From positions 1-40,681 of the IMG/VR virus record IMGVR_UViG_3300020201_000048: a stretch of 40,681 bases of DNA; one strand, given 5' to 3'. A program made the position numbers and the translations under genes. Position 1 is the first letter of the stretch, and each line of letters begins with the position of its first letter. This DNA is from a virus. Shown here in pieces: positions 1-7,005 of the stretch. The notes under the pieces are model-generated. The model saw only the letters and a list, made by a program, of their open reading frames with translations. It was not told the DNA's origin and did not search any database.

Positions 1-326
1 TTGTAAAACTCCGCCACCGCTACCGCCACCGCCACCGTCTCCGAATCCGCCTCCGAATCCGTATCCGTATCCGTATCCGTATCCGTCTCCGTATCCGCCA
101 CCGTCTCCGCGCCCGCCTCCGCTACCGTCTCCGCGACCGGTACCGTCTCCGCGCCCGCCACCGCCTCCGCTACCACCGCCGCCGCCTCCGTATCCGTCTC
201 CGTATCCGTCTCCGTATCCGTATCCTCGCCCGCCACCGTATCCGCCGCCACCGCCACCGCCACCGTATCCGTATCCGTCTCCGTCTCCGCCTCCGTATCC
301 GCCACCGCCACCGTCTATTACGCCCG
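1..326. repeat. CCGNNN hexamer repeat tract, left end
   Basis: The plus strand is almost entirely CCG followed by a variable triplet (TAT, TCT, CCA, CTA, AAT, CCT, CGC), including runs such as CCGTAT four times in a row. The period is six bases, which is two codons, so gain or loss of a unit by slippage keeps the frame and changes only protein length. The tract encodes the Gly-X protein on the minus strand and is the likely reason the contig ends here. Confidence 0.85.
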
Positions 327-330
327 TCAT
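1..330 (-). CDS. Glycine-repeat (Gly-X) protein, 3' end cut by window edge
   Basis: Seen: a reading frame starts at ATG 330 (MTGVIDGGG...) and stays open to base 1, where it reads Gly-Val-Leu-Gln with the stop just outside. Nearly every second residue is Gly; the others are Tyr, Asp, Gly, Ser, Arg or Phe. The start overlaps the stop of the preceding gene as ATGA, with GGAG six bases upstream as ribosome site. The same MTGV...GVLQ layout recurs at 40369-40608 and 40605-40681, so this is one member of a tandem family that runs across the contig ends. No catalytic motif is visible. Known low-complexity Gly-X chains serve as flexible, adhesive or condensate-forming segments, but the function here is unknown. 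The position in the early operon argues against a tail adhesin. The Ala/Val/Asp/Thr frame is also open, but it lacks a good start. Confidence 0.6.
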   Translation of the reverse strand, partial: MTGVIDGGGGGYGGGDGDGYGYGGGGGGGGYGGGRGYGYGDGYGDGYGGGGGGSGGGGGRGDGTGRGDGSGGGRGDGGGYGDGYGYGYGYGFGGGFGDGGGGGSGGGVLQ

Positions 331-776
331 TGTAAACTCCGTTCCAGTGCGTCAGCCCACTTGCCGCCTCCGGCGTCTTTAAGTTGCCGGATCGTCATAG
401 TGACGTCAGCGTCCAATCCGCGCTCGTCTAACCATGTTTTTATGCCGCTACGACACGCTTTCGTGAGACGTTTAAACAAGCTGACTGAAAATCGAAAATT
501 TTCAGCCCGGTACTCTAGCTTTTCTGCGTTTGATAGTGGCTCTGATATCCCGAGTTTTTCGCGCGCTTCTAATATAGCTTCAACTACGCTATCTCCGTGT
601 GCACACGCCACCGCGCCGGGGAGTTCCACGAAATACGATTTTCTACCGCGGCTATCGTAGAGAATCTCGACTATTTCGCCGCCCGGTGCTGTGAAAATCT
701 CACCTTCTGTGCGCAACTCTATGCCGTCCCTGTATGCGGGCCGACGCGTGTTTATTGTTGTCACGTTATGCGCCAT
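327..776 (-). CDS. Hypothetical early phage protein, 149 aa
   Basis: I do not recognise this family. The protein has a beta-rich N-terminal half (about residues 20-65, with GGEIVEILYD and KSYFVELPGA) followed by a charged alpha-helical half (about 66-149). It starts 11 bases inside the end of the DUF6948-type gene, and its last codons overlap the start of the glycine-repeat gene as ATGA. It is therefore part of a tightly coupled minus-strand early operon read from the promoter at 1787-1815. Base composition is ordinary, in sharp contrast to the repeat tract that follows it. There is no signal peptide or membrane segment. Confidence 0.75.
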   Translation of the reverse strand: MAHNVTTINTRRPAYRDGIELRTEGEIFTAPGGEIVEILYDSRGRKSYFVELPGAVACAHGDSVVEAILEAREKLGISEPLSNAEKLEYRAENFRFSVSLFKRLTKACRSGIKTWLDERGLDADVTMTIRQLKDAGGGKWADALERSLQ

Positions 777-1095
777 ATTTCAGCACCGACTGCCAGGCCT
801 CCGCCGTCATCTCTGCAATTTCTAACCCCGCTGGGTTTATAATCGTAACAGTCGGCAACACAGCCCCGATACTGTGCTCTGAGCCGGTTTTCAGCCCATT
901 TGCAGCAACGTCGGAAATTGAACCCGAGCTGTCACGAGTGTATACACGCCACAGTCTGCGCACTGACGATAACTGAATCGTGCTCGATGCGAAATCAATC
1001 GCTACGACAATTCCGGCGTGTACCCCCGCGACGTTTGCGCGAACAATTACTGATTTACCAACAATATTTTCCTGCAGAGTGTTTTTAGTTTCCAT
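766..1095 (-). CDS. DUF6948-like phage protein, 109 aa
   Basis: Seen: VGKSVIVRANVAGVHAG near the N-terminus, then a strand ending in RRLWRVY, then a C-terminal IINPAGLEIAEMTAEA segment. This pattern (VIVRt.sAGVHfG, aRRiWyw, A.EI) matches my recollection of the DUF6948 family of small phage proteins of unknown function. A longer reading frame extends to 1212, but ATG 1095 is chosen because AAAGGAGG lies nine bases before it and because the family begins close to this point. It lies between the ribbon-helix-helix gene and the 149-aa gene in the early operon. Confidence 0.75.
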   Translation of the reverse strand: METKNTLQENIVGKSVIVRANVAGVHAGIVVAIDFASSTIQLSSVRRLWRVYTRDSSGSISDVAANGLKTGSEHSIGAVLPTVTIINPAGLEIAEMTAEAWQSVLKYGA

Positions 1096-1132
1096 TAATG
1101 ACCGCCTCCTTTGACGGTTTTTTGTTTGTTTG

Positions 1133-1303
1133 TTATCTGAACAGAATTTTGAGCGCTCGATTGCGCACGAGTAGCGAGATATTGCCGCCCGTAAATTTTT
1201 GCGCCTCAGCAATGAGTCGACGCATCTCGTCGGAGTTGACTTTGAAAGCTACTATGATTTTTCTAGCGTAAGGATTCGGGATTGATTTTGTCTTAGTGCT
1301 CAT
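1133..1303 (-). CDS. Small ribbon-helix-helix-like protein, 56 aa
   Basis: Seen: a 56-codon frame starting MSTKTKSIPNPYARK and ending at TAA 1133-1135. The core is a short strand (KIIVAFKV), a helix (SDEMRRLIAEAQKF), a GGN turn and a second helix (ISLLVRNRALKIL). This is the layout of MetJ/Arc/CopG-type ribbon-helix-helix DNA-binding proteins. It starts two bases after the stop of the upstream gene, so it is probably translationally coupled. A dimeric repressor acting on the palindromes of the nearby control region is a reasonable inference, but no operator can be assigned to it. It is shorter than common gene-calling cutoffs. Confidence 0.7.
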   Translation of the reverse strand: MSTKTKSIPNPYARKIIVAFKVNSDEMRRLIAEAQKFTGGNISLLVRNRALKILFR

Positions 1304-1305
1304 TA

Positions 1306-1743
1306 TTAGTAATTTCCGATTGCGTCAGCTTCGACTTCTGCGTTAGACCAGCGAGCATACTGCAACAAGTCCGCGAGCGAATCTGCAGCATCTTGCGCGT
1401 CGGCTGTCATCGATACTTCGCTATTTGAGCTGTAACAATCGATCGTGTGTCCAGCTGCAATGCGTTCGATAAAACCCGCAATTTTCGAGCAAGCGGCAAT
1501 TTTTCGCATTGCAGTGACTGAAATTTGAGGCGAGACGCTGAAACGCAAAATCTCACTGCTGTAGACGCTAGCGGGTTGTCCTGCATCACTACTTATCCCA
1601 AAACGCATTTGTACTGCGTCATCGTCATCAAATGCGACTTCTAAATATGCAGGTTGCGCAGTGATTTGTCCATCATAGTGTTCATGCAGCGGTGCGAGAT
1701 TGTTTTTGTCGAAAGCCGACCATACTATTTTTTTCTTCGTCAT
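1306..1743 (-). CDS. Hypothetical protein, first large gene of the minus-strand early operon, 145 aa
   Basis: No recognised family. It is an acidic soluble protein with a beta-rich first half (AYLEVAFDDDDAVQMRFGIS, about residues 31-50) and a helical C-terminal half rich in Ala and Asp (AQDAADSLADLLQYARW, about 115-131). ATG 1743 has TGAGGAC seven bases upstream and lies about 45 bases downstream of the promoter at 1787-1815, so it is probably expressed immediately after infection. Products in this position often modify host functions, but nothing in the sequence shows a target. Confidence 0.75.
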   Translation of the reverse strand: MTKKKIVWSAFDKNNLAPLHEHYDGQITAQPAYLEVAFDDDDAVQMRFGISSDAGQPASVYSSEILRFSVSPQISVTAMRKIAACSKIAGFIERIAAGHTIDCYSSNSEVSMTADAQDAADSLADLLQYARWSNAEVEADAIGNY

Positions 1744-1786
1744 TTTTAAGTCCTCATTTCTAATCGTTGCTTAGTTGTTATGGGGC

Positions 1787-1815
1787 ATTGTGTCATAAGT
1801 GTAACTGTCCGTCAA
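1787..1815 (-). promoter_or_regulatory. Early sigma70-type promoter for the minus-strand operon
   Basis: Read on the minus strand: TTGACG (1815-1810), a 17-base spacer, then CACAAT (1792-1787), followed by about 40 bases to ATG 1743. The -35 element and spacing are near consensus; the -10 element is moderate. No other good candidate lies between the control region and this operon. Confidence 0.6.
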
Positions 1816-1856
1816 GATAATAGTTGAGGCTTTTATTATGTGCGGTGCGTCAAAGC

Positions 1857-2025
1857 AACTACATTACACTACATTATGTGATGTAGTGGGATAAGCCTCC
1901 GATATCGGGGGAAAATTCGGTAAAACTACAATATGTACAATTCTTTTCTTGAGTTCTAAAAGTCATATTTTATATATATATATAGGGTAGGGATAGAGTT
2001 GAAACAAATGTAGTGCAATGTAGTT
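1857..2025. repeat. Paired inverted CTACATT boxes (iteron- or operator-like)
   Basis: AACTACATTACACTACATT at 1857-1875 recurs with one mismatch, inverted, at 2007-2025. Each copy holds two CTACATT heptamers whose starts are 10 bases apart, i.e. on the same face of the helix. A further inverted ATGTAG half-site makes the dyad CACTACAT/ATGTAGTG at 1867-1888. The AT-rich block and the plus-strand promoter lie between the two arms. This arrangement fits a cooperative protein-binding site, either an origin or a divergent operator. Confidence 0.6.
1949..1976 (+). promoter_or_regulatory. Candidate rightward promoter in AT-rich block
   Basis: TTGAGT (1949-1954), a 16-base spacer and TATATA (1971-1976) point toward the terminase genes. 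The surrounding alternating TA tract would also melt easily. The CTACATT boxes flank it on both sides. It could equally be part of an origin AT-rich region. Confidence 0.4.
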
Positions 2026-2175
2026 CCCCGCCGAGCCTACATCAGCGCGCGTTTCGGGCGACACATTTCAAAAAAAAGAACTGTGTCGTGAACTGTGGTT
2101 AGCACCGCGTCAATTCATCTTTTAGCGCTTATTACTGGCCCACTTTTGTCAAGCGTCACTCAAAGTTACACCCTG

Positions 2176-2268
2176 TCACCACCATTGCCTCAGGCACGCT
2201 ATGGGAAGGGTTAAGGGTAGAGCGATGAAGATGCTTGAGACCCATACCGCGGCTATGATGGTGAGCAT
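2176..2268 (-). CDS. Possible 30-aa single-span membrane micropeptide
   Basis: Seen: ATG 2268 follows AGGAG with eight bases between, a very good ribosome site. The 30 codons read MLTIIAAVWVSSIFIALPLT... and end ...CLRQWW before TGA. Almost the whole peptide is one hydrophobic segment of about 22 residues with a short basic/aromatic tail, so insertion in the inner membrane is likely. It is the most upstream minus-strand ORF before the early operon, and a strong hairpin lies just before its ribosome site. An overlapping plus-strand ORF (MKMLETHTAA..., from 2225) also has a purine-rich leader, so the coding call is tentative. Confidence 0.4.
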   Translation of the reverse strand: MLTIIAAVWVSSIFIALPLTLPIACLRQWW

Positions 2269-2287
2269 GTCGTTATCTCCTGTACAT

Positions 2288-2325
2288 GCAGCAATCATGC
2301 AGCGTGATTGCTGCTTGATTGCTGC
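2288..2325. promoter_or_regulatory. Hairpin with duplicated arm (TGATTGCTGC boxes)
   Basis: GCAGCAATCA (2288-2297) pairs perfectly with TGATTGCTGC (2305-2314) across a seven-base loop. An exact second copy of TGATTGCTGC follows directly (2316-2325), so two arms compete for one partner. On the minus strand the structure ends just before the AGGAG of the micropeptide ORF. It could be an RNA switch in a leader or a DNA operator with three half-sites; there is no T-tract for an intrinsic terminator. Confidence 0.5.
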
Positions 2326-2481
2326 TTGTCAAGTATATAAGCACTTAGTGTGCCAACCGTAACTATCGGGAATGATTACTAAGCGACCGGTCTAATAGTG
2401 TGTAAACATTTGACACTATGTAAAAATTCCATATGGATGTCAGCATGTTATGGGAAGTCAAGGACTAAATAAAGAGGGGCG

Positions 2482-2510
2482 TGGGGGTCTCTTGACGGGG
2501 GGTACCCCCA
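2482..2510 (+). promoter_or_regulatory. G/C palindrome with alternative pairing in the late leader
   Basis: GGGGGTACCCCC (2498-2509) is a perfect 12-base palindrome. TGGGGGT at 2482-2488 can pair instead with the same ACCCCCA (2504-2510), giving two mutually exclusive structures about 180 bases before the small terminase gene. There is no U-tract. It may be a protein-binding site or a leader-RNA element. Confidence 0.35.
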
Positions 2511-2685
2511 AGATTCGGGATGCGGGATGGTGTGTGGGTTGACTCCGGCGACCGGCACCAATTTCACGGTGAATCTTGACGCACCGTGTAACTAAATCAA
2601 ACTTGTCACATATAGCCGCTCATGCCACCATTAGTTATGCGAATGTTGTCGTCGATATTTTCAAATAGGGCGTTGTAACCAACCA

Positions 2686-3279
2686 ATGCCCGACGACAAC
2701 ACACCACCTGAAACATCCAAAGACCTGCCACCACAGCCACTCTCCACCCAACCACAATCTGAATTAAAACCAGCGATGATCATTACATCTCGCGGCACAA
2801 TCACATCGCCGATGTCACCGAGGTCAACCTACCAGTACAGAACGCTTGAGATGCAGGCAGCGATTGAGGATTATTACGCATCGGGATTATCGTTACATGC
2901 GATAGCGGCGATGGATGGGATGCCATCGTACGGCATGATTTTGCGGTGGGTGAAAGAGGATGCGGGGTTACGTCAAGCCCTTGAGGGGGCGCGTGTTGTG
3001 CGGGCGCTGCATTTTGAGGAAGAGGCGCTGAGGGCGGCTGAAGCAGCGATTGACAAAGACGACGTGCCAGCAGCGAGGCTTAAGTTTGACGGATATGTGT
3101 GGGGAGCAAAAGTTAATAATCCTGACAGGTACGGCAACAAGACGCAACTAAGCGGTGATCCGGATAGGCCACTCACATTCAACATCAGTACTGGTGTGCC
3201 GATTTCAGAAAACGATAAGGCGATAGAGTTAAATTCAGATGGCACGATAAAGAGTGATGTGAGCACAGACAATGCGTAA
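2686..3279 (+). CDS. Terminase small subunit
   Basis: Recognises phage DNA and recruits the large terminase for packaging. Seen: a proline-rich, disordered N-terminus (about 1-45), then a helix-turn-helix-type segment around residues 60-90 (ASGLSLHAIAAMDGMPSYGMILRWVKED). This has the typical 'LR/HxIaxmdGMPsxxtilrW' pattern of one small-terminase family. It is followed by a helical oligomerisation part with RLKFDGYVWGAKVNNPDRYGNK, which matches the 'DARKWLagKlkPkkYGdK' signature. The last eight bases overlap the large subunit gene. No Shine-Dalgarno sequence is visible before ATG 2686, so a later start is possible. Confidence 0.85.
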   Translation: MPDDNTPPETSKDLPPQPLSTQPQSELKPAMIITSRGTITSPMSPRSTYQYRTLEMQAAIEDYYASGLSLHAIAAMDGMPSYGMILRWVKEDAGLRQALEGARVVRALHFEEEALRAAEAAIDKDDVPAARLKFDGYVWGAKVNNPDRYGNKTQLSGDPDRPLTFNISTGVPISENDKAIELNSDGTIKSDVSTDNA

Positions 3280-4621
3280 GCCTATTGTGATTGATAGTGA
3301 CACACCCACTGACATCTCAACGGGATACACACCTCGTGAGCTTCAAGCGCGCATGCATTTATCTGTAAAAAGATTTAACGTAATCGTGTGCCATCGTAGG
3401 TTTGGCAAGACTGTGTGGGCGATAAATCATTTGATTGATAAGGCTTTGCGTTCAAAGCTGCCTATGCCTAGGTTTGCTTATCTTGCGCCAACCTACGGGG
3501 CGGCAAAGCGTATTGCGTGGGATTATCTGAAGTCATTTTGCATTAACATCCCCGGTGTTGAGTTTAACGAAGCGGAATTGAGAGTTGAGATACCGAGCAA
3601 CAAAGCGCGCATCATGCTTTTGTCAGCTGAGAATCCAGGCAGTCTTCGCGGGATTTATCTTGATGGATGTATCTTAGATGAGTTTGCTGAGATGAATCCA
3701 GAGGCGTGGACGACAGTCATTCGGCCGACGCTAAGTGATCGTCGTGGGTGGGCTATATTTATTGGGACGCCGAAGGGGACGAATACGTTTTATGAATTAT
3801 ATGAGTATGCGCAAAGTGGGCAAGATCATGAGTGGTATAGTGCGAAGTTTAAGGCCTCTGAGACGGGGCTTATTAGGCAAGAGGAGTTGGAGTCAGCTCG
3901 TCGCACGATGGCAGAAGAAGAGTTTGAGCAAGAGTTTGAGTGTTCGTTTTCAGCGGGCTTGGTTGGGGCGTATTTTACTAAAGAGTTATCAGCGGCTGAA
4001 AAGCAAGGTCGCATCACCAAAGTCTTACACGACCCATCCCTCCCAGTTGACACTTACTGGGATCTTGGAATCAACGACATGTGCGCGATCTGGTTCGTAC
4101 AAACATTACGAGGGCAGCACAGGGTCATCGATTATTTCGAAATCTCAGGGGCGAGCATCCCGGACGTCTTAAGAGATGTGCGCAGTAAGCCTTACAACTT
4201 TGGGAGATTTGTATTGCCGCATGATGCGCAGGCCAGAGATTTCTCGACGGGCAAAGCGCAGGTGCAGATATTTCGTGACCACGGTGTGAGAAACATTACG
4301 ATAGTGCCGAGGGTGGGCACGAAGCGTGAGGGGATCAATGCTGCGAGGATGATCATACCGATGTGTGAGTTTGATCAAGACAAGTGCAAGCAGGGACTCA
4401 AGGCACTTGCGAACTATCAGCGTAAGTGGGATTCTAAGAATAACGTATTTCAGGATAACCCACTTCACAACTGGGCAAGCAACGGCAGCGACGCGTTTCA
4501 ACAGTTTGGGTTAGGCGCAAGAGATGATTCGAGGAGTAGTGCGTTTTTAAATCAGATGTCTAGCCAACGACAGGCTCACGATGAGCCAACGGCTGATGTT
4601 GAGTATAACATTTACGAGTGA
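3272..4621 (+). CDS. Terminase large subunit (packaging ATPase/nuclease)
   Basis: Motor that drives DNA into the prohead and cuts the concatemer. Seen: Walker A CHRRFGKT (residues 40-47), Walker B with catalytic Glu in YLDGCILDEFAE (about 129-140), coupling motif IGTPKG (164-169). A C-terminal RNase H-like nuclease domain has acidic residues at D264 (YWDLGIND), E290 and D318 (LPHDA). The 449-aa length is normal for this group. It overlaps the small subunit gene by eight bases and is followed seven bases later by the next gene. Confidence 0.95.
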   Translation: MRKPIVIDSDTPTDISTGYTPRELQARMHLSVKRFNVIVCHRRFGKTVWAINHLIDKALRSKLPMPRFAYLAPTYGAAKRIAWDYLKSFCINIPGVEFNEAELRVEIPSNKARIMLLSAENPGSLRGIYLDGCILDEFAEMNPEAWTTVIRPTLSDRRGWAIFIGTPKGTNTFYELYEYAQSGQDHEWYSAKFKASETGLIRQEELESARRTMAEEEFEQEFECSFSAGLVGAYFTKELSAAEKQGRITKVLHDPSLPVDTYWDLGINDMCAIWFVQTLRGQHRVIDYFEISGASIPDVLRDVRSKPYNFGRFVLPHDAQARDFSTGKAQVQIFRDHGVRNITIVPRVGTKREGINAARMIIPMCEFDQDKCKQGLKALANYQRKWDSKNNVFQDNPLHNWASNGSDAFQQFGLGARDDSRSSAFLNQMSSQRQAHDEPTADVEYNIYE

Positions 4622-4627
4622 GGGATT

Positions 4628-5116
4628 ATGGCGATAAAAACTCCTTATGACCAATATATACCAGGGTCGATACAACGACCCATTGATGGGCCAGTTGGTC
4701 GCATTCGTGCGCGCATGGCGCTTAAGGAAAACCCAACTGGTGGGATTGAAGGACAGGTTTTAGACCCAAACTCATCAGCACAGCCCGCTAGTGTGCGCGA
4801 CCCGTTGGGAGCAAGGCTCAATATAAACCCGACACTGCTTGAGCAATATATTTCATCACCAGCTGGGCAATCTGGCGGGGGGGCGAAGCTCAGAGGCGCG
4901 CGTGTATTTTCAGCCCAAGATCGTCCAGGGTATTCGCCTGATCCAGGTGTGACGGAAGCCTACGCAGGGTTTTATGACTGGATGAAGACGGATAAGGAGA
5001 GGCTACGTGCGCATGAAGAGTATGTGGCGCTATCTAAAGAAGCGCCGGGGCGCCGTGAGTCAATCTTGGGAAGTAGTCAGGGAAGCAATCAAACAGTTTT
5101 AGGCGCGACAGTTTAA
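4628..5116 (+). CDS. Hypothetical head-region protein, 162 aa
   Basis: Not recognised. It is a soluble, Pro/Gly-rich protein without signal peptide or membrane segment. A motif-like stretch, PGVTEAYAGFYDWMKTDKERLRAHEEY, around residues 101-130 looks helical, and the termini look disordered. GAGG lies four bases before ATG 4628. It lies between the large terminase and portal genes, so a packaging accessory or minor head role is likely by position only. Confidence 0.75.
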   Translation: MAIKTPYDQYIPGSIQRPIDGPVGRIRARMALKENPTGGIEGQVLDPNSSAQPASVRDPLGARLNINPTLLEQYISSPAGQSGGGAKLRGARVFSAQDRPGYSPDPGVTEAYAGFYDWMKTDKERLRAHEEYVALSKEAPGRRESILGSSQGSNQTVLGATV

Positions 5117-5128
5117 AGGGGTTTATAC

Positions 5129-6775
5129 ATGGCTGACTACGGGGACGCTAGTGACGGGCAAGAGGCGAAGAAAAAACGCGCCCAAGAGTATTGTAAGAAA
5201 TTTGATAAGTTAAAGTCAGAGCGCTCTGTGTGGGAAACGCACTGGCAAGAGTGCATGGATTTTATCGTACCTCGTAAAAACGATATTACGCGCACATCCA
5301 CACCTGGTGACAAAAAGAACACGGATTTGTTTGATACCACAGCCATCATGAGTAACCAGATGCTCGCTGGCATGCTTCATGGGATGTTAACCAATCCTGC
5401 GACGAAGTTCTTTGAGCTTATCATGGGTGATCCGGTTTTAGATGAAGATGAAGAAGTGAAGGCTTGGTTACAAGACTCTGGCGACCGCATGTTCACTGTC
5501 TTAAACAATTCTAATTTTCAGACTGAAGTACACGAAGTTTACATCGACATTGGGTCAATTGGTACGTCGACGCTTTACATTGGGGAGCACGACGATAAGA
5601 TTGTGCATTTCGGTGCGCGCTCAATGAAAGAAGTTTACATTGAGGAGAACAATCTTGGGCTCATCGATACGGTCTACCGGGAGTTTAACTGGAAGCCTAG
5701 GCAAGTGGTGCAAGAATTTGGGTTAGATAATTTACCTGAGTGGGTAAAGGATCAACATCAAAAGGGCTGCGAGGATGATTGGACGATTTTACATTGTGTG
5801 CATCCAAGCTCTGATGACGGTGAGCGCGGCAAGACATTCCCATATGAATCAAAGTATCTTTTAAAAGATAAGCATCTATTTTTACACGAAGGTGGGTTTA
5901 AAGAATTCCCGTTTGCTGTGCCTCGTTGGACTAAGACTACAGGCGAGAATTACGGGCGTGGTCCTGGGATGGATATGTTGCCAGACATTAAGATGGTCAA
6001 CAAGATGATGGAGACAACACTCCAAGGGGCGCAGAAAACAATTAACCCTCCGATGATGGTGACAGATGACGGAGTTATCGGGCGTGTTCGCTTGGTGCCT
6101 GGCGGTCTCACTGTTGTTAGAGCTGGTGAGCCCCCTATTCGTCCACTCATTACTGATGCACGAATTGATTTTGGGTATCAAGCGGTCGAAGATGTCAGAA
6201 AAAGAATCAGAGCAGGATTCTATGTAGATCAGCTACAGCTCTCTCAAGGTCCGCAGATGACGGCAACGGAAGTGATGCAGCGTACAGAGGAGAATCTTAG
6301 GCTCATGGGGCCAGTGCTTGGTCGCCAGCATTTTGAGTTTTTGCGTCCCGTGATTGAGCGCGTGTTTGGGATTATGGTGCGTCGCGGGCTTATCCCACCA
6401 GCGCCACAGGCAGTGCAGGGTAAGAAGTTTGACGTAAGATATTCATCGCTCATTGCTCGTGCACAGAGGATGAGTGAGGGGCAGAATCTCGCTCGTGCGA
6501 TTTCAGTCGCAGCTCCTTTGTTCCAGCTTGACCCTGGCGCAGCAGACATTCTTAACGCTGATGAGGGTGTGCGCAATGTTTTTGGTGTGTACGGTGTGAC
6601 GGCTAAAATATTTAGACCTCGCCGTGAGGTGGAAGAGAAGAGAAAAGCTAGAGCTGAAGCGCAGGCCGCCGCTGTTAAGCAACAACAAGAAGCGCATCAA
6701 GCAGCGGTCGTTGGGCAGACAGCTCCGGGAATGGCTCAGATGGCTCAAGTGCAGCGTGAGGGAGAAGGGGTATGA
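5129..6775 (+). CDS. Portal protein (T7 gp8-type head-tail connector)
   Basis: Forms the dodecameric ring through which DNA enters and leaves the head. Seen: the typical N-terminal LKSERSVWETHWQECMDFIVPR (about residues 28-49), then TTAIMSNQMLAGMLHGMLTNPATKFFEL, the signature of the Head-tail_con family. Later come GRGPGMDMLPDIKMVNKM and MTATEVMQRTEE. The C-terminus (about 500-548) is Ala/Gln-rich. The 548-aa length fits T7-like portals. AAAGGGG lies seven bases before ATG 5129. The stop overlaps the next start as ATGA. Confidence 0.95.
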   Translation: MADYGDASDGQEAKKKRAQEYCKKFDKLKSERSVWETHWQECMDFIVPRKNDITRTSTPGDKKNTDLFDTTAIMSNQMLAGMLHGMLTNPATKFFELIMGDPVLDEDEEVKAWLQDSGDRMFTVLNNSNFQTEVHEVYIDIGSIGTSTLYIGEHDDKIVHFGARSMKEVYIEENNLGLIDTVYREFNWKPRQVVQEFGLDNLPEWVKDQHQKGCEDDWTILHCVHPSSDDGERGKTFPYESKYLLKDKHLFLHEGGFKEFPFAVPRWTKTTGENYGRGPGMDMLPDIKMVNKMMETTLQGAQKTINPPMMVTDDGVIGRVRLVPGGLTVVRAGEPPIRPLITDARIDFGYQAVEDVRKRIRAGFYVDQLQLSQGPQMTATEVMQRTEENLRLMGPVLGRQHFEFLRPVIERVFGIMVRRGLIPPAPQAVQGKKFDVRYSSLIARAQRMSEGQNLARAISVAAPLFQLDPGAADILNADEGVRNVFGVYGVTAKIFRPRREVEEKRKARAEAQAAAVKQQQEAHQAAVVGQTAPGMAQMAQVQREGEGV

Positions 6776-7005
6776 GAGCAGTAGCAGGAGATGCTCGGTC
6801 GCGTATTATCGCGTATAAGAATATTTTTGCAAGTGAGATGGGAAGGAAAGTTTTGTTTGATTTGATGAATAAGTTTCACATCTTAAACGCGCATGATGGA
6901 AACGCGTTGTCTGAAGGGCAACGTTCGGTAGTGTTACACATTTTACATCAGTCAAAAATTAATTTGGCTGATTTTGATAAACTTTTAGCGGGGGATATTG
7001 AATGA
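6772..7005 (+). CDS. Bbp19-like small phage protein, 77 aa
   Basis: Seen: YKNIFASEMGRKVLFDLMNKF around residues 15-35 and EGQRSVVLHIL around 48-58. This is the conserved pattern of the Bbp19 family (F...GrrVL.dL ... eGqR.vvl.I), small phage proteins often encoded between portal and scaffold genes. Function is not established. Both ends overlap their neighbours as ATGA (portal before, scaffold after), so it is translationally coupled to head genes. Confidence 0.75.
   Translation: MRAVAGDARSRIIAYKNIFASEMGRKVLFDLMNKFHILNAHDGNALSEGQRSVVLHILHQSKINLADFDKLLAGDIE

Larger units (their letters stand above)
1744..2685. other. Divergent control region, probable origin/promoter region
   Basis: About 940 bases separate the leftward early genes from the rightward late genes. 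Seen here: outward-facing promoter candidates, an AT-rich block ending in alternating TA (1961-1983), inverted CTACATT repeats (1857-1888, 2007-2025), a CGACACA/TGTGTCG dyad (2059-2065 with 2082-2088), a small membrane-peptide ORF on the minus strand (2176-2268), a strong hairpin (2288-2314), a G/C palindrome (2498-2509) and a CACGGTG/CACCGTG dyad (2565-2588). A further weak plus-strand promoter is TTGACA at 2410 with TATGGA 16 bases on. The combination of repeats, AT-rich DNA and divergent transcription suits a replication origin, but this is inference. Confidence 0.6.

Noticed and set aside
361-660. Plus-strand frames opposite the left early genes (361-660, 597-842, 734-976)
   Set aside because: They are antisense shadows of well-supported minus-strand genes, with no ribosome sites and no recognisable content.
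2225-2362. Plus-strand 45-codon ORF (MKMLETHTAA...) with AAGGG before it
   Set aside because: It overlaps the hairpin boxes and the minus-strand micropeptide, has an odd composition, and ends soon after. Only one strand is likely coding, and the minus-strand ORF has the better ribosome site.
2537-2560. tRNA 3'-end or attP-like string (GGTTGACTCCGG ... GGCACCA)
   Set aside because: It resembles a T-arm plus CCA end, but the T-stem does not pair, no acceptor partner strand or anticodon arm is found upstream, and no integrase gene is present.
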